In this document: one piece after another, positions 52,742 through 62,024 of the stretch
Position numbering within the stretch: the first letter of the stretch is position 1
How the letters are laid out: the number at the start of each line of letters is the position of its first letter
Assembly: GCA_910586715.1 (NCBI GenBank)
Contig: CAJUJG010000006.1
Location: forward strand, 39,348 to 103,347
DNA: 64,000 nucleotides
Direction of reading: 5' to 3'
From: an uncultured Lachnospiraceae bacterium
GTDB taxonomy: Bacteria; Bacillota; Clostridia; Lachnospirales; Lachnospiraceae
Program-made: the position numbers and the translations under genes
The notes under the pieces: model-generated
Database searches by the model: none
Told to the model about the DNA's origin: nothing
Seen by the model: the letters and a program-made list of their open reading frames with translations, nothing else

Positions 52742-53797
52742 TTACTCTTTTGCCGGGACATACAACACTGCCTTTGCCTGAAACAGTTGTTTATCATTTT
52801 TCAGCTCTAAATTCCCATCATATTTTCCAACAACAAAACGCACGTTCTCCAATCCAAGCCCATGCATAGTACTGTCTTTTTTCGTAGAACCGTAACGTGC
52901 TCCTTCCCGAATCAATTCTCCTTCATAACTGTTCTCAATATAAATAAACAGCATGCCTTTCTTATAATTTATTTTGACTCTCAAATACTTTTTTGGTGTC
53001 TTCTTCGCCGCAAAAATCGCATTATCAAGCAGATTTCCCAAAATAACATTCAGGTCAAACGGATCTATGGAAAGCTCTCTTGGAATGCTCACTTTACACG
53101 ACACATCGTCAAGCTCTTGCTTTGCAATATTCATCATCAGATTGAGCAGGCTGTCAATATCCATATTCCCGCTGGAAACATATTCTCTTGGTTCCACCAT
53201 AAACGCATCCATATTTTTGATGTATTTTTTCATTTCAGAAGCTTCTTCACGCTCTGCCAATATCATCAGTTCATTCAAATGATGTTTTAAATCGTGACGC
53301 AGCCCGCGGACTCTCTCCTCAGAATTTTTCATGACGTCCATCTGATTCACATACCCTTGCGCCTGTCTTTTTGCACTTTCACTTTGCGCAAGCTCAAAAC
53401 GGATTTTTTTAACACAATCCGCAAGCAGTTCTGTGATCTGCTCACAGACATACATAAAAAAAAGTGTTAAAATTGCCTTTCCCGCAAAGAAGGTATCTGC
53501 ATGCATATATTGATCATAGAGCAGCAGCAAATATCCGGTAAACATCTCACATAAAATATAGCTTCCATAAATCATCAATACAATACATACTTTCTTGGCA
53601 AACTTCTCTTTATACTGCCATGTAAGAAGAAAGATAATCAAAAAAACAGATACCTTTTTCAAATGCTCCGGAAGCGATGGATTTACAAAGAGAAGCCACA
53701 ACAGCATACAGAAATAAATTATTATTTCCTTCACATAATTGATACCTTCTGTGTTAAAAAAATAACGCATATATTTATAAAAAATATAGAGAATCAC
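52742..53797 (-). CDS. GHKL-domain sensor histidine kinase, intact
   Basis: The 351-residue kinase has five or six membrane segments (about 10-130), a coiled linker, the H-box RGLRHDLKHHLNELM (about residue 165), N-box ILGNLLDNAIFAAKK and glycine box MHGLGLENVRFVV. The GTG start at 53797 has a GGGGGG tract about 7 bp upstream and lies 1 bp past the regulator stop. It should act on the upstream LytTR regulator. No AgrB/AgrD-like or bacteriocin gene is adjacent. Confidence 0.88.
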   Translation of the reverse strand: MILYIFYKYMRYFFNTEGINYVKEIIIYFCMLLWLLFVNPSLPEHLKKVSVFLIIFLLTWQYKEKFAKKVCIVLMIYGSYILCEMFTGYLLLLYDQYMHADTFFAGKAILTLFFMYVCEQITELLADCVKKIRFELAQSESAKRQAQGYVNQMDVMKNSEERVRGLRHDLKHHLNELMILAEREEASEMKKYIKNMDAFMVEPREYVSSGNMDIDSLLNLMMNIAKQELDDVSCKVSIPRELSIDPFDLNVILGNLLDNAIFAAKKTPKKYLRVKINYKKGMLFIYIENSYEGELIREGARYGSTKKDSTMHGLGLENVRFVVGKYDGNLELKNDKQLFQAKAVLYVPAKE

Positions 53798-53798
53798 T

Positions 53799-54509
53799 TT
53801 AGTCCCCCCAGTTAAATTCTGATATTTGCCTGCGGACTTCTTTTCGGTATGGCTGGCTGATATTTAAAACCAGATTTCCTAACATTGTAACAGAATCATA
53901 AGAACAGGTTATCATGTGGTCAATATTTATGATATACGACTGATGGATCTGTATAAAATTATCCGGCAGCTGTGGCAAAATATCTCTCAAACGCCCATTG
54001 AACGAAAGAATGGATTGCGGTGTCGTAATATTGATTTTCTTGTTGTCACTTGAAAAACAGATAATATCCTTATATTGGACCTTTCCATAAACACCTCTTG
54101 CATGATACTCAAAAATCATCTTATTTCTGCGGTAATATTTTAAAGATTCCTCTATAATCTCCATCACATCTTCATACCGTACCGGCTTAATCAAAAAGTC
54201 TATAGGATGTATCTTAAACAAATCCATCGCATAACTGCTCTTTGATGAGATATATGCAATTGCGATTTCGTGATTTTCAAGTTCATTTCTGATATATCTT
54301 CCCACCTCAATACCATTTATCGTAACAAGCTCTATATCAAGAAACAGCAAGTCCAGCTTCGTTTCTACAAACGCTTCGCACAACTCCTCTCCTGTATACC
54401 ATGTGGAGATTGTAAACTCAACCGAATTTTGCTTTGCATATTCGCAAATCATTTTCTCAATTTCCATGCAGGTATTTTTTTCATCATCACAAATGCCTAT
54501 CCTGTACAC
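53799..54509 (-). CDS. LytTR-family response regulator
   Basis: The 236-residue protein has receiver motifs GICDDEKNTC, LLFLDIELV (phospho-acceptor Asp) and FLIKPVRYED, then a LytTR domain (about 135-235, LPDNFIQIHQSYIINIDHM). It is the first gene of a pair with the kinase. I saw no 21-bp repeat pair upstream, so it is probably separate from the surface regulon. Confidence 0.9.
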   Translation of the reverse strand: MYRIGICDDEKNTCMEIEKMICEYAKQNSVEFTISTWYTGEELCEAFVETKLDLLFLDIELVTINGIEVGRYIRNELENHEIAIAYISSKSSYAMDLFKIHPIDFLIKPVRYEDVMEIIEESLKYYRRNKMIFEYHARGVYGKVQYKDIICFSSDNKKINITTPQSILSFNGRLRDILPQLPDNFIQIHQSYIINIDHMITCSYDSVTMLGNLVLNISQPYRKEVRRQISEFNWGD

Positions 54510-54625
54510 TTAATTCCCCTCCATTTTCCCATATAACAATCAAACATGGAACTGTCTCTCTCCTTCCCGCCGCATACCTCGTACACCGCTTCTGCGGCAC
54601 GCTTCTTCTGCATTGGGCTGTACAT

Positions 54626-54654
54626 AAAAAAAGCAGGGCACGCCCAGCTTTTTT
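54626..54654 (-). terminator. Terminator of the TetR gene
   Basis: On the minus strand AAGCTGGGC, a 2-nt loop and GCCCTGCTT (one mismatch) are flanked by A and T tracts, just after the TetR stop. Confidence 0.8.
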
Positions 54655-54677
54655 CATAACTGTTATATTCCTCAACG

Positions 54678-55265
54678 CTATTTAATCACCATGCCAAGCG
54701 TTCCCATAATATATTCGATCTGACTATCCAGGATATTTGTCGACACACCGATTGTCTGGGAAGTAACCTTCATGCCTTCCAGCGTATAGATAATATTTCT
54801 TGCCGCAGCAGACGGATTTTCACAGACCATCCACTCCTGCGCCACTCCGTCCTCAATCAGCTTTGCGAGCAATGTCACATTTTCCTCAAAAATTTTTTTA
54901 ATTGGCATATCGCTGTCAGAAAGCTTGTTTTCAAACATATATTCATATGCCGCCACTGCAAGATTATCTTTCTTTTTTAAAATATCCTTTTTCTGCTCAT
55001 CAAGATACAGCAGCAAAATCTCACCAGGATTTGCATTTTTTGCCACAGGCGACTCAAGTACCATTTGAATTGTATGATTTTCCTGCTCCAGCACAGCCTC
55101 GAAAAGTTCTTTTGTGTTTGCAAAATAAAGGTAAAGCCCGCCTCGGCTGATACCGCATGCCTCCACAATTTCTTTCATAGTCACTGCCCTGTATCCCCGT
55201 TTGAAAAATACCTCTTTTGCAGTTTCTACAATCAAATTTTTCTTCTGTAGCGATTTATCTCCCAT
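54678..55265 (-). CDS. TetR/AcrR-family transcriptional regulator
   Basis: The 195-residue protein has the TetR helix-turn-helix near its start (VFFKRGYRAVTMKEIVEACG, then SRGGLYLYFANTKELFEAVL) and a helical ligand domain. I chose ATG at 55265; the ATG at 55277 is 1 bp from AAAGGAG. It follows a small unknown gene, upstream of which a perfect 24-bp palindrome is the likely operator. Ligand unknown. Confidence 0.9.
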   Translation of the reverse strand: MGDKSLQKKNLIVETAKEVFFKRGYRAVTMKEIVEACGISRGGLYLYFANTKELFEAVLEQENHTIQMVLESPVAKNANPGEILLLYLDEQKKDILKKKDNLAVAAYEYMFENKLSDSDMPIKKIFEENVTLLAKLIEDGVAQEWMVCENPSAAARNIIYTLEGMKVTSQTIGVSTNILDSQIEYIMGTLGMVIK

Positions 55266-55316
55266 GTTTACAGCCATGCTCCTTTCTAAGCTCGCATGTT
55301 TGGAATCTCCGTATTA

Positions 55317-55775
55317 TTATGCCTGGGGATTCCTGATTTCCATCAAATCTTTCAGCTTTAGCAATAATGCCAAATATACTCCATTTGACACGCCTTCAGA
55401 CCATACTGCTCCTTTTACATCACCGCGAAGTACATACTTTGAAAGAATATCACCAAGTACAGATACCTCCTGCAATGAACAGGCATCTATCACTCTAAGT
55501 TCATCCTTTGCAGTTTTAATGCGATACCTTGAATAGGTATACACATAATTGCGATTTATAAAATCCGTGTTTCGTATTTCTTTAATAAAACTAAGGAGTG
55601 TGGAATCATAAACAGGTACAGCCATCGAACTCTTCCCGATTCCTTCTCCGCTATAAACGCCTGACGCTTCGCCCCCGCTTATCTTTTCAAGCCACGGCAA
55701 AAACTTTAATAACCGTTCTACATCTTCTTTATAACAGATAATAATTTCTTCTCTTGAAAGTTTTAAACTTTCCAC
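55317..55775 (-). CDS. Soluble protein of unknown function in the TetR operon
   Basis: A 152-residue protein without signal or membrane segment. Conserved-looking parts are YVYTYSRYRIKTAKDELRVI, IDACSLQEVSVLGDILSKYV and GAVWSEGVSNGVYLALLLKL. I recall a DUF of similar style in Clostridia but cannot name it with confidence. The start is a GTG at 55775 with GAAGGGATG upstream. It is first in a two-gene operon with the TetR gene under the palindromic operator, so it is presumably what the repressor controls. Confidence 0.6.
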   Translation of the reverse strand: MESLKLSREEIIICYKEDVERLLKFLPWLEKISGGEASGVYSGEGIGKSSMAVPVYDSTLLSFIKEIRNTDFINRNYVYTYSRYRIKTAKDELRVIDACSLQEVSVLGDILSKYVLRGDVKGAVWSEGVSNGVYLALLLKLKDLMEIRNPQA

Positions 55776-55814
55776 AATGTCTCATCCCTTCTTTGGTATT
55801 TTAAAACAATATAT

Positions 55815-55838
55815 ATAATGTCTGTCGACAGACATTAT
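55815..55838. promoter_or_regulatory. 24-bp perfect palindrome, likely TetR operator
   Basis: ATAATGTCTGTC and its exact reverse complement GACAGACATTAT abut without a spacer, 40 bp upstream of the TetR operon's first codon and among AT-rich promoter-like sequence. TetR-family proteins bind such palindromes. Confidence 0.8.
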
Positions 55839-55895
55839 AACATAAATTTTCAAAAAATGCAGTAGAGATTGATATATTTTCTTATTTTGTTATTT

Positions 55896-57623
55896 TCATT
55901 TCAATCTCGTACTTTTGCCAGCCTTATAGGCTTCTCTTCTCTCATCAACAATGCTTTGGTATCCTGCTTTGGCATATTCCTCCGCAAGCTTATCATACAA
56001 AAATTCAAAATTCTCCGGTGCGCATTTGGTAATCTGATAACGGTATTGGCGGTACAAATCTAACAGCGCTGGCTGATATTTTGCCACAGACTCCAGCGCC
56101 ACCGCAAAATTACAATCCGAAACGGCATACCCTGCCTCCGCAGCTTCAAGCTGTCCGTAATAATTCTCAATCAGTTCCGACGTAAAATCCTGCGGAATAT
56201 TCTTCGGCGCACTCAACGCCACAATATCCTCAATGCCTCCCGCAATCCGTGCCTCCGTCGTGATACACCAGTAATCTTTGTTGTTGCCGACGCCCTGAAT
56301 GCATTCGCCCTCATAATTTAAAACAGGTGTCGGAACACCGTTTTGGGCAAGAATGTAATTTTCTCCGGCAATTCCCCACTGCATGGTAAACAGATTTTTG
56401 TCCAAAGTCATCCATTCCATATACATCCATGCCGCTTTTATCTGATCTTCATCCGCCTCAGAAGAAAAGCCAACCATCATGCCAAACGGATTGTTTGCAC
56501 GCAGTGCAGGTACCGTTCCGCCCTCGCGGTCTACGATATTTTTCGTAATTTTCACCGCAAGCTCTCCATTGGGATTATTTTCATAAAATGCATTCACCCA
56601 GTCCAAATCCGCCGCCACATATCCCTGATAATAAAGCGTTTTTCCTTTTGCAAAATTGTCTCTCGCCGTTTCCTCATCAATTATGTCAAACTGCGGCTCA
56701 ATAAGACCTAAATTGTATTTTTCATTTTCTCTTTTAAGCAGCCTTTTATTCGCTTCGTCTCCAAGCGCAGGAATCGCGTAATCACCGTAACACGCCCAAT
56801 TTTCTTCATCAAGCGGAAAGGTTCTGTACTCATAATTTCTGTCCATACCCGATCCCGACAGCATTTTTCCGCCGCAAGGATATTTACAGATGCCGCTGTC
56901 TTTGAGCTTCAACAGCATCTCTTTCTCATCCGCCCAATTATCCGGATATGTTTCATAGCCAATCTGTTCCAACCAGTCTTTTCTGTAAAGCGTCACAAAT
57001 CCATAGTCCGTATTATAATACGGTCTTTCCGCCAACGCAAAATATGTTTTTCCGTCTAGCCGGGTATAAGAAAGCTGTCCCAAATCAACCATCCGCTGAT
57101 AATAATTGGGCGCAACCTTCATAAATTCATCAAATGCAAACTCTGCAAGCCACCCTTTTCCTGCCCACTGTGCAAGTTTTGGAAAATCATATTCCATCAA
57201 AATTGTCGGCAGCTCCCCCTGCTGTGCAAGCGCCTCATAAGTTGTCAGGACATCCGTTCTGTTTATCGCCACATACTCTACTGTAATGTTATATTTATCG
57301 CCGAAATTTTCCTGAATCCAATCCGTCCAGTAATTCTTTGTGACATCCGGCGCCCCCTCAATATGTCTGTCATATACGGGAATCCTTATTGTCACATTCT
57401 CATCAAACGCGCTCCAGCCGTCTATTCCGACCACAATATCGGACAGACTGTAATCCACGTCTGACGGCGGTGCGCTCTTTTCGGTATCGTTTGTGCTTTG
57501 CTCCTGCCCTAAATCCGCCTCGGGCAGCTCCTCCTGCTGCTGCCCGCAGCCTGTCAGCAGAAAAACTGTCACGGCTATCGTCACTGCACGCAGTGCAAAC
57601 ACGTTCCTCCTAAGCATATTCAT
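55896..57623 (-). CDS. ABC-type extracellular solute-binding lipoprotein
   Basis: The 575-residue protein has a lipoprotein signal (VTIAVTVFLLTGCGQQQ, lipobox Cys about residue 26), then an acidic spacer and a family 1-type solute-binding fold (WTDWIQENFGDKYNITVEYV, QQGELPTILMEY, TLYRKDWLEQIGYETYPDNW). Such proteins deliver oligosaccharides to a sugar ABC importer. No permease genes adjoin, so it is an orphan receptor or works with a distant transporter. AAGGAG lies 9 bp before the ATG. Confidence 0.88.
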   Translation of the reverse strand: MNMLRRNVFALRAVTIAVTVFLLTGCGQQQEELPEADLGQEQSTNDTEKSAPPSDVDYSLSDIVVGIDGWSAFDENVTIRIPVYDRHIEGAPDVTKNYWTDWIQENFGDKYNITVEYVAINRTDVLTTYEALAQQGELPTILMEYDFPKLAQWAGKGWLAEFAFDEFMKVAPNYYQRMVDLGQLSYTRLDGKTYFALAERPYYNTDYGFVTLYRKDWLEQIGYETYPDNWADEKEMLLKLKDSGICKYPCGGKMLSGSGMDRNYEYRTFPLDEENWACYGDYAIPALGDEANKRLLKRENEKYNLGLIEPQFDIIDEETARDNFAKGKTLYYQGYVAADLDWVNAFYENNPNGELAVKITKNIVDREGGTVPALRANNPFGMMVGFSSEADEDQIKAAWMYMEWMTLDKNLFTMQWGIAGENYILAQNGVPTPVLNYEGECIQGVGNNKDYWCITTEARIAGGIEDIVALSAPKNIPQDFTSELIENYYGQLEAAEAGYAVSDCNFAVALESVAKYQPALLDLYRQYRYQITKCAPENFEFLYDKLAEEYAKAGYQSIVDERREAYKAGKSTRLK

Positions 57624-57647
57624 AGGCGGCTTCTCCTTAAATCCATA

Positions 57648-58469
57648 TCATACGTTGTATTTCATCCAGTTCATACAAAGCGAAACCCACTGTTCACATT
57701 GCGGCTCCACCGCATTCTTGTCAAGCATCGTCGTCTCCTGCGTGGCAAGGGAAAGCCCGTGAATGCCGTGCGGAAATACATGATACTCGAAGCTTACGCC
57801 TGCCTCCCTTAACGCCTTGGCGAATAAAAGTGAATTTTCAAGCGGTACGGAAGCATCCTCACAGGTGTGCCACATAAATACCGGCGGCACCTTATCCGTC
57901 ACCTGATTTTCAAGACTTAAAAGCGCAGTCAGTCCCGCCGATGCATGTTTTCCCATCAGACGCGCAAACGACGGTTCATGAGCGTGTTCACCCGACGTAA
58001 TCACTGGATATGCCAAAATCAGCCCATTGGGCTTATAACAGCTTTTGCTCATGCACACCAAATCCGAAAGCCACTGCCTGTCCCAAAAGCATCCAAGGCT
58101 TGCCGCCAAATGACCGCCTGCAGAAAAGCCTGCCACGATCACTTTATCCCGGTCAATTGCATACGCATCCGCATGTTCCCGAAGATATGAAACTGCCCAC
58201 GCAAGCTCCATAATCGGCAGCGGATGCTCCATGCCGTCGCCCACAACGTCGTACTGAAGAACCGCTGCGTGACAGCCTGCCGCAAGAAACTGAAAAGCAA
58301 TCGGCTCCCCTTCCCGGACAGATATATGCTCATAGCCGCCGCCCGGACAAATCAATATGACCGGACGTTTCCTGTCACCGTACATTTGCGGATAACTCTC
58401 CTGTATATAGAGCGAAAGCCGCGCTTTCACTGCATCCTTTACATCCACCTCTATCTGTTCAAATTTCAT
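57648..58469 (-). CDS. Alpha/beta-hydrolase, acetyl-esterase-like
   Basis: The 273-residue enzyme has the fold's markers in order: oxyanion ILICPGGGYEH, nucleophile elbow VAGFSAGGHLAASLG (Ser near residue 126), acid MWHTCEDASVPLENS and His in FPHGIHGLSLA. The pattern fits carbohydrate acetyl-esterases such as xylan esterases. No signal peptide, so cytoplasmic. It directly precedes the solute-binding lipoprotein gene in the same direction (24-bp gap), which suggests processing of imported acetylated oligosaccharides. Confidence 0.88.
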   Translation of the reverse strand: MKFEQIEVDVKDAVKARLSLYIQESYPQMYGDRKRPVILICPGGGYEHISVREGEPIAFQFLAAGCHAAVLQYDVVGDGMEHPLPIMELAWAVSYLREHADAYAIDRDKVIVAGFSAGGHLAASLGCFWDRQWLSDLVCMSKSCYKPNGLILAYPVITSGEHAHEPSFARLMGKHASAGLTALLSLENQVTDKVPPVFMWHTCEDASVPLENSLLFAKALREAGVSFEYHVFPHGIHGLSLATQETTMLDKNAVEPQCEQWVSLCMNWMKYNV

Positions 58470-58488
58470 AACACTCTCCCATTTCTGC

Positions 58489-59628
58489 CTAATTATAAAG
58501 CACCGATCTTCCTTTTTGCGCTACCGCAATATAAGTTTTCCCTTCATTTAACTGTATCTCGTTTCCGAAATCGTCATAGTAAACGGTAGGCAGATAATCG
58601 CCCATTTTCTGCCATGTTACATGGATGCACTTACCCTTTGTAAAATAATAGCCGTCCTCCGTGTTGTCAATATTTTGAAAAGCAAGGTATCCCTTATCAT
58701 CCAAACGTACCCACTTTGTATTCTGTACAATGACATTTGCAAATTTAAGCTGTTCTCCGTTCAAGCCGTCCGTCTGCGGTTTTCCATGAATGGATTTATA
58801 GTACAAACCGTCCGCAGGATTATAGACGAACGCGCTCTTTGTGTACGTATAAATCTGCGACAAATCAATGGCATTTGCCGTTGCTGCCGCCGCGCCGTAC
58901 TGTTCCAGTGTATTAATGCCCTGGGCAAACGTAAAATGCTTCGGATTATAGACACCCTGCCTTATGTTCAACGGATAACCAAGCTGCGCGCATGCATTGA
59001 CAATGCCCGGTGCGCTCGTATATGCGTTGTGCGGCGCTTTTCTGTCCGTCGTCCTGAAAAACGCTTCAGCTCCTGGCGTTCCTCCGGCGACACCGTACTG
59101 CTGCGCCCCGGTAATATTGTTTATATCAGGCGCCGTTATTCTGTCCTTCATATAGACAACGCCGCCAAAATGGACCAAAATCGGATCCCATTCCGTAGCC
59201 TCGGGCAGATAATAAGCACGGCAGCTTCTCACGTTTCCGATTTTTGAAAGCCCTGTCCAATCGTCAATGATTGCCATCTGCCTTGAAATCTCGCCCTCTT
59301 CCATAATCTCATACAAAATCTTGGCATTGCTGATGCCATAGGAAGGCTGCGCTATCCTGTCGGTCGGCATCATGACTGCAATGGGTCTGACGCCCGCCTG
59401 CTCTGCGGGTATCCACTCGTTTGTATACACACTTCTGACAAATCCTGCCGCCGCATAAGCCTCCTCGGGTGTCGGCTGCGGTAACACCTGCGGCACAGCC
59501 GCCTGCGCGGCTTCCTCCGCCGCATATACCACTGTCTCCTTCGCAAAGCCTGTACCCGAAAGCGATACTGCCACTGCTGCCGCAAGCGCTGCCGCCGTTA
59601 TCTTCTGAATCCATCTTTTTCCTCTCAT
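58489..59628 (-). CDS. DUF3048 (YerB-type) secreted protein
   Basis: The 379-residue protein starts at ATG 59628 (GGAGG 10 bp upstream) with a signal peptide (about 1-28, AAALAAAVAVSLSGTGFAKE). The DUF3048 body shows ARPIAVMMPTDRIAQPSYGI in Ala/Gly-rich context, ILYEIMEEGEISRQMAIIDD, NVRSCRAYYLPEATEWDPIL and, near the end, HVTWQKMGDYLPTVYYDDFG. The family includes B. subtilis YerB, of unknown function. No lipobox Cys is seen, unlike YerB. Confidence 0.85.
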   Translation of the reverse strand: MRGKRWIQKITAAALAAAVAVSLSGTGFAKETVVYAAEEAAQAAVPQVLPQPTPEEAYAAAGFVRSVYTNEWIPAEQAGVRPIAVMMPTDRIAQPSYGISNAKILYEIMEEGEISRQMAIIDDWTGLSKIGNVRSCRAYYLPEATEWDPILVHFGGVVYMKDRITAPDINNITGAQQYGVAGGTPGAEAFFRTTDRKAPHNAYTSAPGIVNACAQLGYPLNIRQGVYNPKHFTFAQGINTLEQYGAAAATANAIDLSQIYTYTKSAFVYNPADGLYYKSIHGKPQTDGLNGEQLKFANVIVQNTKWVRLDDKGYLAFQNIDNTEDGYYFTKGKCIHVTWQKMGDYLPTVYYDDFGNEIQLNEGKTYIAVAQKGRSVLYN

Positions 59629-59738
59629 TGCTAAAAATCCTCCATTTCTGTTTCTGTTGCATTGCTCCTCATATTCTATCATAATACATCTTACCAAAAT
59701 AATACAATGATTTTTTCCTGAAAACACGGTATAACCGC

Positions 59739-61367
59739 TTAATTCTCCTTATGATTTGTTGAAAATTTTATCTTTGCATGTGCTGTCACGGCAGCCTCAT
59801 CAACATGCTCCTCGCTCCTGTAACGTTTGATTTCCGCCAAAAACCGCGCTCCGTACTTCTCATATTTTACCTCGCCCACACCGCTAATCTGCATCATCTG
59901 CTCTTTATTCATTGGCAGATACATACTCATTTCCTTTATCGTTTTATCCGTAAAAATCACATACGCCGGCACACTGCTTTCTTTGGCAAGCCTGTTTCGA
60001 AGCAGGCGCAGGCTGTCATAAAGTTTGGGATTTTGGGAGGACGGTCTTTTTACCGGCTGCGGCTTCTTCAGTTTCACCTTCGCATCGTACAGCGGGTTTT
60101 TATCCAACATCTGCTGATATTCCTGCGCTTCAAGCTGTTTCAGACAGTTCCCGCAGTTTCCGCAAAAGGAATCCGCCTTCTCCCCAAAATAATTAAGCAT
60201 ATATTTCCTGTAGCAGTACCTTGTATGACAGTAAAATGTCATTTGTTTGAGCCGTTCCCTGTCTTTTTCCAAAACCTGCTCCAGCTGCACTTTATCCAGT
60301 TCCTCATTCTCACGGTTATTTTCGATAAAATACCGGTTTGTATGCACGTCCTGCGGATTGTAGATTAAATAACATGCTGATTTTTCTCCGTCGCGTCCCG
60401 CACGTCCCGCCTCCTGATAATAGCTTTCCATATTTTTCGGCATATTGTAATGAATGACAAACCGTACGTCGGGCTTGTCAATTCCCATTCCGAACGCATT
60501 TGTCGCAACCATAATACGCACCCTGTCCGAAGTAAACGCATCCTGATTGCGCACCCGCTCCTCGTCCGTCATACCCGCATGGTATTTTGCCGCCTCAATG
60601 CCCCTGTCAGCAAGCAGTCCATATACTTCCTCGACAAGCTTTCTCGTGATGCAGTAGATAATCCCGCTCTCGTCATAATGCTCGCGCAAAATGGCAAAAA
60701 GGGCAGCTTTCCGGTCCTTTGCATGTTTCACAAAAAAAGAAAGGTTTTCCCGGTCAAAACCTGTCGTCACAATTTTCGGTTCTTTCAGTTGTAATATTTT
60801 CATGACATCATTGCGCACTTCTGCCGTCGCTGTCGCCGTAAACGCGCCAAGCACGGGACGTTTTTTCAGCTTCTGCACAAAATCCACAATTTTTAAATAA
60901 CTTGGCCTAAAATCCTGCCCCCACTGCGAAACACAGTGCACCTCGTCCACGCTGATAAATGAAATATCGGCATGCACGGCAAAATCAAGAAAAGACTCCG
61001 TAAGCAGTCTCTCCGGAGCCACATAAATAATCTTATATTTTCCGTTTTTTGCAAATTGGAGCGCTTTCAAATACTGTCCCTGCGTCAGCGAGCTGTTGAG
61101 ATATGCCGCATACACACCTGCCTGATTTAACGCCGCCACCTGATCCTTCATCAGACTGATCAGCGGCGAAATCACTAATGTAATGCCGGAAAGCATCAAT
61201 GCGGGAATTTGATAACACATTGATTTCCCCGCTCCCGTCGGCATAATGCCAAACGCGTCCTGACCGTCTAAAACCGCATCAATCACTGTTTCCTGCCCGC
61301 TTCGAAAGGAATCGTAGCCAAAATATTTCTTCAATACATCGTATTTTGCCTCATATTTATCATTCAT
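59739..61367 (-). CDS. recQ: ATP-dependent DNA helicase RecQ
   Basis: RecQ unwinds DNA 3' to 5' in repair. The 542 residues show Walker A TGAGKSMCYQIPALM, DEVHCVSQWGQDFRP, the helicase C domain IYCITRKLVEEVYGLL with QEAGRAGRDG, a zinc-binding region CYRKYM to CGNCGNCLK, and an HRDC-like end (DSLRLLRNRLAKESSVPAYV). It is shorter than standard RecQ (about 590-610), mainly because the winged-helix part between zinc site and HRDC is reduced. There is no clear ribosome-binding site at the ATG. Confidence 0.92.
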   Translation of the reverse strand: MNDKYEAKYDVLKKYFGYDSFRSGQETVIDAVLDGQDAFGIMPTGAGKSMCYQIPALMLSGITLVISPLISLMKDQVAALNQAGVYAAYLNSSLTQGQYLKALQFAKNGKYKIIYVAPERLLTESFLDFAVHADISFISVDEVHCVSQWGQDFRPSYLKIVDFVQKLKKRPVLGAFTATATAEVRNDVMKILQLKEPKIVTTGFDRENLSFFVKHAKDRKAALFAILREHYDESGIIYCITRKLVEEVYGLLADRGIEAAKYHAGMTDEERVRNQDAFTSDRVRIMVATNAFGMGIDKPDVRFVIHYNMPKNMESYYQEAGRAGRDGEKSACYLIYNPQDVHTNRYFIENNRENEELDKVQLEQVLEKDRERLKQMTFYCHTRYCYRKYMLNYFGEKADSFCGNCGNCLKQLEAQEYQQMLDKNPLYDAKVKLKKPQPVKRPSSQNPKLYDSLRLLRNRLAKESSVPAYVIFTDKTIKEMSMYLPMNKEQMMQISGVGEVKYEKYGARFLAEIKRYRSEEHVDEAAVTAHAKIKFSTNHKEN

Positions 61368-61387
61368 TTGTTGTCTTACTTTCTATT

Positions 61388-62023
61388 TTACTTTCTGTCC
61401 TTTTTGTAGTCTACGGCACGGCGCAGCTTTGCTTTAAGCCGCTGCAGCGCATTGTCGGTCGATTTTTCATCTCTTGCGAGCACCTTTGCGATTTGGGAAT
61501 AACGCATTCCCGTAAGATACAGGTCAAGCACCTGCTTTTCAAAACCGCTTAGTTCCTTATCAATAATCGCCTCAATATGCGCCACGTTTTCCTTGTCGAT
61601 AAACAGTTTTTCGGGGTCCGTTTCCACCTCTGACACAAGAATGTTCACAAGCTGCGTTCCCCGCTCGTCGCTCTCCGGCTCCGCCATGCTCGCATACAGC
61701 GATATATAGGTGTTGAGCGGCGCGTGCTTCTCCCGTCTTGAAGCCTGTACTGCATTGTACATCTGTCTTGAAATGCACAAATCTGCAAATGTATAAAAGT
61801 TTGCGTCGCGCCCCGCGTCATAATCGCGTATTGCCTTAAACAGCCCAATCATGCCCTCCTGTATCAGGTCGTCATTATCCGCGCCTAAGATGTACATGGA
61901 TTTCGCTTTTTTGCGTACAAGGTTTTTGTACTTGTCCATAATAAAATCCGTAATTCCGTTTTCGCCCTGCCGCAGCCGGTCAATCAGCTCCTCGTCTGAT
62001 AGTCCTTTATATTTTTCCGTCAC
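61388..62023 (-). CDS. sigH: Early sporulation sigma factor SigH
   Basis: The 211-residue protein has region 2 sequence YILGADNDDLIQEGMIGLFK and ANFYTFADLCISRQMYNAVQ and region 4 FEKQVLDLYLTGMRYSQIAK, matching SigH (Spo0H). It activates genes at the transition to sporulation. The start is GTG with GGAGG 5 bp upstream, one base after the rlmB stop. Its position beside rlmB, mrnC and cysS is conserved in Firmicutes. Confidence 0.94.
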   Translation of the reverse strand: MTEKYKGLSDEELIDRLRQGENGITDFIMDKYKNLVRKKAKSMYILGADNDDLIQEGMIGLFKAIRDYDAGRDANFYTFADLCISRQMYNAVQASRREKHAPLNTYISLYASMAEPESDERGTQLVNILVSEVETDPEKLFIDKENVAHIEAIIDKELSGFEKQVLDLYLTGMRYSQIAKVLARDEKSTDNALQRLKAKLRRAVDYKKDRK

Positions 62024-62024
62024 T

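Noticed and set aside
52742..54509. Agr-type quorum-sensing locus
   Set aside because: The kinase and LytTR regulator are AgrC/AgrA-like in fold, but no AgrB-like membrane protease or small AgrD-like peptide is found between 52.6 and 54.7 kb.
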